Of a stretch of DNA of 64,000 bases, positions 33,914 to 40,134 are shown piece after piece. This stretch comes from Clavibacter michiganensis subsp. insidiosus. GTDB taxonomy: Bacteria; Actinomycetota; Actinomycetes; Actinomycetales; Microbacteriaceae. The translations under genes and the position numbers were made by a program. Position 1 is the stretch's first letter. Each line of letters opens with the position of its first letter. The stretch is taken from the NCBI RefSeq assembly GCF_002240565.1, contig NZ_MZMO01000001.1, forward strand, positions 1,054,001 through 1,118,000. The letters are read 5' to 3'. The notes beneath the pieces are model-generated. The model ran no database searches. It was not told where the DNA came from and was given only the letters and a program-made list of their open reading frames with translations.

Positions 33914-34464
33914 CCGCCGAAGATCCGCGCGGCCGGGCGGTCGTGATCGTCGCCTCCACGCGCGCCGCCGCGGGGCAGTACGAGGACCGCACGGGTCCCG
34001 TCATCCGGGCCTGGCTCGCCGAGCGCGGGTTCGAGGTGGGCGCGCCGGTCGTGCGCGCCGACGGTCCCGGGGTCGCGGCCGCGCTCGCCGAGGCCGTCGC
34101 GGGCGGCGCGCGCGTGATCCTCACCACGGGCGGCACGGGCATCACCCCCACCGACCGCACGCCCGAGGCGACGGCGCCGCTGCTCGACCTCGAGATCCCC
34201 GGGATCATCGAGGAGGCCCGCCGCGTCGGCGTCGCGCACACGCCCACCGCGGTGCTCACGCGCGGGCACGCCGGGCTCGCGGGCGGCGCGTTCGTCATGA
34301 ACCTGCCGGGCTCGCCGGGCGGCGTGCGCGACGGGCTCGGCCTCCTCGACGGGATCCTCGACCACGTGCTCGAGCAGGCCCGCGGCGCCATGCACCCCGC
34401 GACCGACCCGGCGGCCGACACGGCCCGCCCGGACGCTGCGGCCGATGCCGGGGCCCGCGCGTGA
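33910..34464 (+). CDS. Molybdenum cofactor adenylyltransferase (MogA/MoaB family)
   Basis: A 184-residue MoCF-fold protein. AVVIVASTRAAAGQYEDRTG opens it, VILTTGGTGITPTDRTPEAT carries the TTGGTG nucleotide/pterin motif and the conserved Asp, and VMNLPGSPGGVRDGLGLLDG is the C-terminal loop. It adenylates molybdopterin before MoeA inserts the metal. The gene name is either mogA or moaB, as the families are hard to separate by eye; the role is the same. A 30-residue Ala/Asp-rich tail is extra. It overlaps moaC and moaE by 4 bases each. Confidence 0.9.
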   Translation: MTAEDPRGRAVVIVASTRAAAGQYEDRTGPVIRAWLAERGFEVGAPVVRADGPGVAAALAEAVAGGARVILTTGGTGITPTDRTPEATAPLLDLEIPGIIEEARRVGVAHTPTAVLTRGHAGLAGGAFVMNLPGSPGGVRDGLGLLDGILDHVLEQARGAMHPATDPAADTARPDAAADAGARA

Positions 34465-34892
34465 CCGCCGACCGCGTGCTCTTCGCGCGCATCGCGGGCG
34501 GCTCCATCCGCGTCGAGGACTGCGCCGACGCCGTGCGCGCCGACGACGCGGGCGCGGTCGTCACCTTCGAGGGCGTCGTGCGCGACCACGACGACGGCCG
34601 CGGCGTCCTCTGGCTCGACTACTCCGCGCATCCGGCCGCCCGCCAGGCGATCCGGCAGGTCGCGCTCGACGTCTCCGCGCGCTACCCCGAGGTGCGGATC
34701 GCCGTCGAGCACCGCATCGGCCGGCTCGGCATCGGCGATGTCGCGCTCACCTGCGCGGTCTCCTCCGCGCACCGCGCCGACGCGTTCGCCGCGTGCGGCC
34801 TGCTGGTGGACGAGGTCAAGCAGCGCGTCCCCATCTGGAAGCAGCAGGCCTTCGACGACGGCACGAGCGAGTGGGTGGCGTCGCTCGGGTAG
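34461..34892 (+). CDS. moaE: Molybdopterin synthase catalytic subunit MoaE
   Basis: 143 residues, GTG start. The conserved core is GAVVTFEGVVRDHDDGRGVL, EHRIGRLGIGDVALTCAVSS, HRADAFAACGLLVDEVKQRV and WKQQAFDDG, with catalytic lysines Lys120 and Lys127. With MoaD it converts cPMP to molybdopterin. The 3' end (34727-34892) is repeated downstream at 36099-36264 at about 95 percent identity, with lower-GC DNA between. The present C-terminus may therefore have been brought in by an insertion, leaving the older end downstream. Confidence 0.95.
   Translation: MTADRVLFARIAGGSIRVEDCADAVRADDAGAVVTFEGVVRDHDDGRGVLWLDYSAHPAARQAIRQVALDVSARYPEVRIAVEHRIGRLGIGDVALTCAVSSAHRADAFAACGLLVDEVKQRVPIWKQQAFDDGTSEWVASLG
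34727..34892 (+). repeat. Direct repeat, copy 1: 3' end of functional moaE
   Basis: 166 bp aligned without gaps to 36099-36264, with about eight substitutions, most of them silent. Copies are 1372 bp apart and flank the lower-GC insert. Confidence 0.95.
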
Positions 34893-34944
34893 CTTGCCGG
34901 TTTGAGCGCTTCAGATTCTCCGCCCTGTGGACTGTGTCGACGGG

Positions 34945-34966
34945 ACTTAGAGCACGAGTTCTAAGT
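34945..34966. promoter_or_regulatory. Inverted repeat of unknown function in the insert leader
   Basis: ACTTAGA and TCTAAGT are perfect 7-bp inverted arms around an 8-base spacer. It lies in the 236-bp gene-free stretch between moaE and the secreted protein gene, within A/T-rich sequence. Possible operator or hairpin. The rest of 34893-35128 shows no gene I can support. Confidence 0.4.
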
Positions 34967-35128
34967 TCGGCCTCGAGGGCTCAGTCGTTCCTGGAATTCT
35001 GACCGAAGCCCACGTCACGCGAGGCATCTCTGAATGCCGAGCCCTGCCTTGCTCCCCCGGCACATCGAGCGTAGGTCGAGCGACATCGGTGCGCGGACTG
35101 TCTCACTCCTCTATAGAAGGAAAGACAA

Positions 35129-35710
35129 CTGAACAGCAGATCCAAGGCTCCACTCCACCTGGCGGTGGCGACAGTCATCGCCATGGGCTTGATATCTACC
35201 TCGTCCGTCGCAGCGAACGCCGCTGAGTCCGCACCGAACTCCTCGGCGTCAGCAGTCTCAGAGCGAGCGGCCAGTACCGTGCAGGCTGATTTGAATGCGT
35301 CGGGCGTCCCGCGAAGCAGTTCGCTTGAAGACGGGCGGTCCGTCACGACCTACCACGTGGGCAATGGGATCGAGGTGGCTTCCCCCGAGGGTACGGCACC
35401 GAATCCTCCCGAGGGTGAATTCGAGTCGAAGATCTCCGGCGGCACGGATGACGGGCATGGGCATCCCTGCATCCTTCTCAATTCGTTTGATCAAGATGCA
35501 ATCATCAACGGAAGTGGTGTCCTGGTCGGCTTCGCCTTGTGCGGCGCGTTTCCCGGAAGCTGCTTCATCACCAGCGTCGCCATCGGGGCGGCGCAGCAGT
35601 ACCTCAGCTACAACGGAAAGTGCTCTGACGATCGCCAACTGCTTCTACCTTTCTTCGGACATGAAGCAGCGTGGACTGGTATAAACGACTCATGGATTCG
35701 GTGCGTCTAG
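35129..35710 (+). CDS. Secreted five-cysteine glycine-rich protein, bacteriocin-like candidate, CTG start
   Basis: 193 residues if read from CTG 35129. A strong AGAAGGAAAG site lies 7 bases upstream, and only this start gives a full signal peptide: NSRSKAPLHLAVATVIAMGL, then ISTSSVAANA, cut near residue 31. In-frame GTG 35165 would remove the basic n-region. A Ser/Ala/Glu-rich middle (about 32-105) may be a pro-region. The C-terminal ~80 residues have five Cys (114, 138, 145, 165, 192) and a hydrophobic Gly-rich core, GSGVLVGFALCGAFPGS. No family is confidently recognised; halocin C8-like or other secreted toxin types are possible. Lower GC than the flanks. Confidence 0.6.
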   Translation: MNSRSKAPLHLAVATVIAMGLISTSSVAANAAESAPNSSASAVSERAASTVQADLNASGVPRSSSLEDGRSVTTYHVGNGIEVASPEGTAPNPPEGEFESKISGGTDDGHGHPCILLNSFDQDAIINGSGVLVGFALCGAFPGSCFITSVAIGAAQQYLSYNGKCSDDRQLLLPFFGHEAAWTGINDSWIRCV

Positions 35711-35727
35711 CCCCTGGGTCGTCCCTG

Positions 35728-35760
35728 GGGTGGGCGCCGCGCGAGTCGCGGCGCCCACCC
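35728..35760 (+). terminator. Very strong hairpin between the secreted protein and small membrane protein genes
   Basis: A perfect 14-bp stem, GGGTGGGCGCCGCG with CGCGGCGCCCACCC, around a CGAGT loop, starting 17 bases after the secreted protein stop. No U-tract. It may terminate or attenuate transcription ahead of the downstream small gene. Confidence 0.75.
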
Positions 35761-35777
35761 TGGAGGGATGTTTCACG

Positions 35778-35966
35778 TTGAAGCTCAAGATAGTGGCCAT
35801 CGCCGTGCTCGGTTTGGGAGTCAGCCTCCTCATCCAACTCCTCACTTTCGAGCAATCCGGGATCGTCCGCGTCGCGGGATCGATCGGCTTCGTGGTAGTG
35901 ATCGTGTTCGGCGGGCGTGCAATAGGAGCTGTCGCACGCCGCGAACGCGAGAAACGACGCAATTGA
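35778..35966 (+). CDS. Small two-helix membrane protein, candidate immunity protein
   Basis: 62 residues from TTG 35778, preceded by GGAGGG at 35762-35767. Helix one is about 4-22 (KIVAIAVLGLGVSLLIQLL), helix two about 28-48 (GIVRVAGSIGFVVVIVFGGR). The C-terminal tail is strongly basic (RREREKRRN) and predicted cytoplasmic. An earlier in-frame start at 35730 would place coding sequence across the hairpin and is disfavoured. Its size, topology and position after a secreted hydrophobic peptide gene are like bacteriocin immunity proteins; this is inference. No homologue recognised. Confidence 0.5.
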   Translation: MKLKIVAIAVLGLGVSLLIQLLTFEQSGIVRVAGSIGFVVVIVFGGRAIGAVARREREKRRN

Positions 35967-36017
35967 GCACGCGTTTCTCAAGGGACTGTCGGAGCGGGGT
36001 CCCGGGCATCCGTGCCC

Positions 36018-36063
36018 CACAGAGAACAGGCTGCCGGTTCGAGTGACGACAGCTTTCTCTGTG
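36018..36063 (+). terminator. Inverted repeat after the small membrane protein gene
   Basis: CACAGAGAA (36018-36026) and TTCTCTGTG (36055-36063) are perfect 9-bp arms with a 28-base spacer, 52 bp after the stop. It may be a terminator or a trace of the insert end. The 350-bp stretch 35967-36316 otherwise holds only the moaE end duplicate and a promoter. Confidence 0.4.
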
Positions 36064-36098
36064 TGGAGCGGTCTTCGCTGAATCCCCTCGAGCGACAT

Positions 36099-36264
36099 CG
36101 GCATCGGCGACGTCGCGCTCACCTGCGCGGTCTCCTCCGCGCATCGCGCCGACGCGTTCGCCGCGTGCGGCCTGCTCGTGGACGAGGTCAAGCAGCGCGT
36201 CCCCGTCTGGAAGCAGCAGGCCTTCGACGACGGCACGAGCGAATGGGTGGCGTCGCTCGGCTGA
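36099..36264 (+). pseudogene. moaE 3' fragment (direct repeat, copy 2)
   Basis: It encodes the last 54 residues of MoaE in frame (GIGDVALTCAVSSAHRADAF to the stop at 36264), with one amino-acid change (Ile to Val before WKQQ) and otherwise silent differences from copy 1. It has no start or ribosome site. High-GC chromosomal sequence resumes directly after it, so it is probably the original moaE end separated from its gene by the insertion. Confidence 0.9.
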
Positions 36265-36304
36265 CAGCCCGGCGATCCCGCGCGGGCGTCCGGCGCCAGC
36301 TTGC

Positions 36305-36310
36305 TACCCT
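36305..36310 (+). promoter_or_regulatory. -10 box for probable leaderless glycosyltransferase transcript
   Basis: TACCCT is six bases before the ATG at 36317. No ribosome site is visible there, which fits a leaderless mRNA. Confidence 0.6.
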
Positions 36311-36316
36311 CTCAGC

Positions 36317-37051
36317 ATGCCCGCCAGCCTGAGCACGACCCTCATCGTCATGCCCGCGTACAACGAGGAGGAGGCGGTGGGCCAGGTGGTGCGGGAGGTC
36401 CTCGACACGCTCCCCGGCATCGCCTGCCTGGTGGTCAGCGACGGATCCAAGGACCGCACGGTCGAGGTCGCGCAGGCCGCGGGCGCGCGGGTCCTCGAGC
36501 TCCCGTTCAACCTCGGCGTCGGCGGCGCGATGCGCGCGGGGTTCCGCTACGCGCAGCGCCACGGCTTCGACAACGTCATCCAGATCGACTCGGACGGCCA
36601 GCACAACCCCGAGAGCGTCCCGCAGCTGCTCGAGGCCCTCCAGCGCAAGGACGTCGTCATCGGCGCGCGCTTCGCGGGCGAGGGCGACTACGAGGTATCG
36701 GGCCCGCGCAAGTGGGCGATGAGGTTCCTGAGCTTCACGCTCAGCCGCATCGCGCGCACGGCCCTCACCGACACGACCTCCGGCTACCGCGGATCCGGCC
36801 CCCGCGCCGTCGCGCTCTTCGCCGAGAACTACCCGGCCGAGTACCTCGGCGACACGGTCGAGTCGCTGGTCATCGCGGCCCGCCACGGCCTCTCCATCGA
36901 ACAGGTCCCCGTCTCCATGCGGCCCCGCGCCGGCGGCGTCGCCTCCCACAACCCGGCGAAGGCGGCCATCTACCTGGCGCGCGCCGGCATGGCGCTCGTG
37001 ATCGCCCTCATCTGTCCCATCAGCCGACCCGTCAAGGCGGTCACCGCGTGA
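36317..37051 (+). CDS. Family 2 glycosyltransferase (polyprenyl-phosphate sugar synthase-like)
   Basis: 244 residues. The GT-A fold opens TTLIVMPAYNEEEAVGQVVR; SDGSKDRTVEVAQAAGARVL is the nucleotide loop, QIDSDGQHNPES holds the metal-binding DxD-type acidic residues, and TTSGYRGSGPRAVALFAENY is typical of the DPM1/ArnC-like group. It probably transfers a sugar from UDP or GDP to a polyprenyl phosphate at the inner face. It is co-translated with a DUF2304 protein and near GtrA and DUF2142 genes, a set for export and attachment of lipid-linked sugars. Confidence 0.9.
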   Translation: MPASLSTTLIVMPAYNEEEAVGQVVREVLDTLPGIACLVVSDGSKDRTVEVAQAAGARVLELPFNLGVGGAMRAGFRYAQRHGFDNVIQIDSDGQHNPESVPQLLEALQRKDVVIGARFAGEGDYEVSGPRKWAMRFLSFTLSRIARTALTDTTSGYRGSGPRAVALFAENYPAEYLGDTVESLVIAARHGLSIEQVPVSMRPRAGGVASHNPAKAAIYLARAGMALVIALICPISRPVKAVTA

Positions 37052-37557
37052 ACCCCACCAGCTACGTCTTCACCCTCGTCGCGGCGCTCCTCGCCGTGGG
37101 CGTCGTGATCGAGCGCCTCCGTCGGCGCCGCCTCCGGGAGCGCCACGCCGTGTGGTGGCTGGTCGCGGGCATCGTGGCCCTCGTGATCAGCGTCTTCCCC
37201 CCGCTGCTCTCGGGCGCCGCCCGGTTCCTCGGCGTGCAGGAGCCGCTCAACCTCGCGTTCTTCGCGAGCATCGTCGTGATCTTCCTGGTCTGCGTGCAGT
37301 TCAGCGCCGAGCTCACCGACCTGGAGGACAAGGTCCGTCGCCTCGCGGAGGAGAGCGCCATGACCGACCTGCGTCTGCGCGACCTCGAGCAGGAGGCACG
37401 CGCCGCCCGCGTCGACGCATCGCCCGCGACGCCCGCCGACCGGGATCAGTCGGCGGCGGGATCCGAGGGGCGCGGGTCGGCCACGTCTCCGGCGTCGCCT
37501 GCCGCGCCGGCCCCCGCCGCGTCCCCCGAGCGGTCCGCGAACACCCAGAACCTGTAG
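37048..37557 (+). CDS. DUF2304 domain-containing membrane protein
   Basis: 169 residues, GTG start overlapping the GT2 stop by 4 bases. Three membrane helices (about 4-22, 33-55, 68-90), then a coiled coil (LEDKVRRLAEESAMTDLRLR) and an Ala/Pro/Ser tail. DUF2304 proteins are regular partners of polyprenyl-glycosyltransferases and are thought to assist them at the membrane. The last 112 bp overlap the convergent gtrA-like gene; both encode low-complexity tails there. Confidence 0.88.
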   Translation: MNPTSYVFTLVAALLAVGVVIERLRRRRLRERHAVWWLVAGIVALVISVFPPLLSGAARFLGVQEPLNLAFFASIVVIFLVCVQFSAELTDLEDKVRRLAEESAMTDLRLRDLEQEARAARVDASPATPADRDQSAAGSEGRGSATSPASPAAPAPAASPERSANTQNL

Positions 37558-37943
37558 GCGGCGTAGTTCCAGAGCATCGTGAGCGCCGTCGACACGAACT
37601 TGCCGACGATGTAGCCGAGGCCGATGCGGTCGAACAGCTCGATGATCAGCACGGTCGCGAGCGAGTTCACCGCCACGAGCACCCCGTACTTCCAGACGCT
37701 GTGCCAGTCCGACCGCTGGTCGCGGAACGTCAGGAAGCGCTGCATCACGTAGCTGACGACGAGGCCCGCCCAGAACGAGGTCGCGCTCGCGGCGGCCAGC
37801 GGCCACCCGAGGAGGTCGCGGCCGACGATGAGCAGGCCGAGGTCGACGACGAAGGCCACGCCGCCCACCGCGAGGTAGACGAACGGCCCGTAGAGGCGGC
37901 CGGAGCGGAAGCGCGCGAGGCGGCCGGGGATCCCGGTGCTCAT
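37446..37943 (-). CDS. GtrA family protein
   Basis: 165 residues with four membrane helices of the GtrA fold. Motifs are LYGPFVYLAVGGVAFVVDLG, ASATSFWAGLVVSYVMQRFL and TALTMLWNYAAYRFWVF, the end being the family signature. GtrA-like proteins are proposed flippases of polyprenyl-phosphate sugars. ATG at 37943 overlaps the upstream DUF2142 stop by 4 bases. The Asp/Gly/Ala-rich C-terminus is encoded opposite the DUF2304 tail in a 112-bp convergent overlap. Confidence 0.9.
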   Translation of the reverse strand: MSTGIPGRLARFRSGRLYGPFVYLAVGGVAFVVDLGLLIVGRDLLGWPLAAASATSFWAGLVVSYVMQRFLTFRDQRSDWHSVWKYGVLVAVNSLATVLIIELFDRIGLGYIVGKFVSTALTMLWNYAAYRFWVFADRSGDAAGAGAAGDAGDVADPRPSDPAAD

Positions 37944-39661
37944 GCGTCGCGCGTCCCGTCGGCGGTCGTGCGGGTCGTCGCGAGCGCCTCGGGCGCCGGG
38001 ACGGGATCGGCGTCGGCGCGCGCCTCCGCGGACGCGGCCACGGTGCCACGGCCCGGGTCGGGGGCGGTCGGCAGGCCCACGCCCGGGAGCCCGCGGGGTC
38101 CGGCGTCGAGCGCGGCCTCGGCCGGGGCGTCGCGTCGGGCGGCCAGCACCGCGAGGAGCAGCGCGGCGCCCGCGACCACGGACCCCGCGGCGATGGCGAG
38201 GATCCACGGCTCGACGCCCACGACGGGCGGCGACCACCGCGGCCGCAGCAGCAGGTCGGACCACGACGCGCTGAGGCCCACGGAGTTGCGGCGCAGGAAG
38301 GTCATGAGGCCCACGAACGCGGCCGCGGCGTGGACGACCGCGACGAGCGCCAGGATCCGCCGGTGCACCAAGGCGGGGACCCGGTCGAACGCGGGCGCGG
38401 CGACGACGGCCGCGACCATGATCAGGAGCAGGTACGCGGGCAGGTTGTAGCGGCCCTGCCACACGAATCCGGACTTCGTCACCGACGACGCCTGCACGAG
38501 CGCCGGCAGGAGCACGAAGCCGACGAGGGCGACGACGACCGCGCGTCGCCCGCCCTTCGCGGACGGGATCATGAGGGCCGCGGCGACGATGACGCCCCAG
38601 CCCACGAAGTAGGGGAACACCGCGTACGACGGGATGGCCGTGTCGAGCCAGCCGAAGTTCCCGACCATGTCGCGCGCGTAGTCGACGGTGCGCTCGAGCA
38701 TGATCACCAGGCCCTCGCCGAAGCTGGTGCCCGCGCGCTCGTAGACGCCGACGGCCGCGAGCGAGCCGGTGCGCAGGATCCAGACGACGGCGAGCGCGGT
38801 CGACACGGCCACGACGCCCACCGCGGTGAGCACCTGGGGCCGGCGGAGGTACGCCCAGGCGCGGGGCCACCCGACGAGGCAGGCTCCCGCCACCACGACG
38901 ACGCCGAGCCACATGGGCGAGAGGCCGCGCGCGTGCACGAGCAGCCCGCCCGTGACCGCGAGGAAGGCCGCGGTGCGCCAGCTCACGGGCCCGCCGCGCA
39001 CGAGGCCCGAGACGTAGGCGGCCGCGAACGCCGCGGTCGCCGCGATCTCGAAGGCGTTGGGGTTCACGGATCCGAACAGCGAGTGCGTCATGGGCGTGAG
39101 CGCCGCGAAGGTGGCGAGCACGGGGAGGACGGGGCGCGGCAGGCGCGCGAGGTACGCCAGCGCTCCCGCCGCGAGCAGCGTGCAGAGGAGCGCGCTCACG
39201 AGGCGCATCCCGAACACGGCCGTGGTGCTGCCGCCCCAGATGAGCGTCGGCCAGCCGACGAGCAGGTAGTAGACGGGGTCGTAGAGGCCGGCGCTCGTCT
39301 CGGTGGAGACGATGCGGTCGGCCGCGTCGCCGGCGGGGAAGCCGGGCGCGCAGTCGGCCGTCCTGTCGCCGTCGTGCCGGGCGCACGCCGAGGGATCCGA
39401 GTACGCGACGCCCGCGGGCACCTGGACCGTGCGCACCTGCGGGTCGTCGGTCACGTCGCCGAGGAACTGGCCCCGGACCACGGAGGCCGCCTTGTTCATG
39501 TGCGCCGGCTCGTCCGGGCTCGCGCCGAGCGGCGTCGTGACCGCCCACAGGGCGCTGAGCACGCCGATCCCGATGAGGGCCGCGAGGAACACGAGGAGCG
39601 ACGCCCTGCCCGGCCGGCCGTCGGTGCGCGGGGCGCGGGCGTGCGGGGGCGTTCGCATCAT
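37940..39661 (-). CDS. DUF2142 domain-containing membrane protein (GT-C-like)
   Basis: A 573-residue protein with about eleven membrane helices. The first loop has the DUF2142 signature TPLGASPDEPAHMNKAASVV, with an Asp-Glu pair in the place of a GT-C catalytic site, followed by a loop with two Cys (SACARHDGDRTADCAPGF). A soluble Ala/Pro-rich tail of ~50 residues lies at the C-terminus. DUF2142 proteins are thought to transfer sugars from polyprenyl carriers outside the membrane. Operon with the GtrA-like gene, completing the set with GT2 and DUF2304 on the other strand. Confidence 0.88.
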   Translation of the reverse strand: MMRTPPHARAPRTDGRPGRASLLVFLAALIGIGVLSALWAVTTPLGASPDEPAHMNKAASVVRGQFLGDVTDDPQVRTVQVPAGVAYSDPSACARHDGDRTADCAPGFPAGDAADRIVSTETSAGLYDPVYYLLVGWPTLIWGGSTTAVFGMRLVSALLCTLLAAGALAYLARLPRPVLPVLATFAALTPMTHSLFGSVNPNAFEIAATAAFAAAYVSGLVRGGPVSWRTAAFLAVTGGLLVHARGLSPMWLGVVVVAGACLVGWPRAWAYLRRPQVLTAVGVVAVSTALAVVWILRTGSLAAVGVYERAGTSFGEGLVIMLERTVDYARDMVGNFGWLDTAIPSYAVFPYFVGWGVIVAAALMIPSAKGGRRAVVVALVGFVLLPALVQASSVTKSGFVWQGRYNLPAYLLLIMVAAVVAAPAFDRVPALVHRRILALVAVVHAAAAFVGLMTFLRRNSVGLSASWSDLLLRPRWSPPVVGVEPWILAIAAGSVVAGAALLLAVLAARRDAPAEAALDAGPRGLPGVGLPTAPDPGRGTVAASAEARADADPVPAPEALATTRTTADGTRDA

Positions 39662-39797
39662 GGTCTCTCCGGGACGTGCAGCGCGTGCGGACAGGAGCGG
39701 CCGGCGGGCCCCCTGCGGACGGCGACCTGCACGTGGCGGTCCCGCGGTCCGAGACGAGGATAGCCCGTCGTCGTCCGGGGCCCGGAGCGGGCGGGCG

Positions 39798-39968
39798 CTA
39801 CGCCTTCGGGGTCTTCGCGGAGTTGTAGCGGCGGCGGAGGCTGCCGAGCACGATCGTGCCGAGGATCAGGATGATGCCGATGATGCCGAGCCAGATGAGG
39901 CCCTTGATGGCGAAGCCGACCACCGTGAGGATCAGCCAGAGGACGAGCAGGACGACGATGAATGCCAT
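39798..39968 (-). CDS. Very small hydrophobic membrane protein
   Basis: 56 residues: AFIVVLLVLWLILTVVGFAI, then KGLIWLGIIGIILILGTIVL, then GSLRRRYNSAKTPKA. Two adjacent helices and a basic tail. A GAAGGAAG ribosome site precedes the ATG by about 6 bases, which strongly supports translation. Similar tiny hydrophobic proteins are widespread in actinobacteria, but none has a firm role. It stands alone between the DUF2142 and MFS genes. Confidence 0.75.
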   Translation of the reverse strand: MAFIVVLLVLWLILTVVGFAIKGLIWLGIIGIILILGTIVLGSLRRRYNSAKTPKA

Positions 39969-40134
39969 GGGGGTCTTCCTTCGATTCGCGGGCGGCCGGA
40001 CGGGGCGTCAGCCAGGAGGGTACGGGCGGCGGACGAGGTGGAGCGGGCCGCTCGGCGCCCCGATGCTACCCCGGACCGGGCCGCCCGCGGACCCGTCCGT
40101 CGGCGCCGCTCGGCCCCCTGCCCGGGGGTGGCCG

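Noticed and set aside
34981..35346. Minus-strand 121-residue open frame across the insert leader
   Set aside because: It lies opposite the signal-peptide region, has no ribosome site or recognisable domain, and its composition is that of an antisense shadow.
35076..36101. 14-bp direct repeat TCGAGCGACATCGG at 35076 and 36088 as insert boundaries
   Set aside because: The second copy touches the right moaE repeat but the first lies inside the insert, so the pair does not bracket it. Possibly chance.
35604..36236. Minus-strand 210-residue open frame spanning the small membrane gene and the moaE fragment
   Set aside because: Its start shares sequence with an antisense frame of moaE only because the DNA is duplicated; it is antisense to real coding sequence.
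34727..36264. Site-specific integrative element with att sites
   Set aside because: The repeats are 166 bp of coding sequence at about 95 percent identity, not a short identical core, and there is no integrase, excisionase or tRNA target. Homologous recombination fits better.
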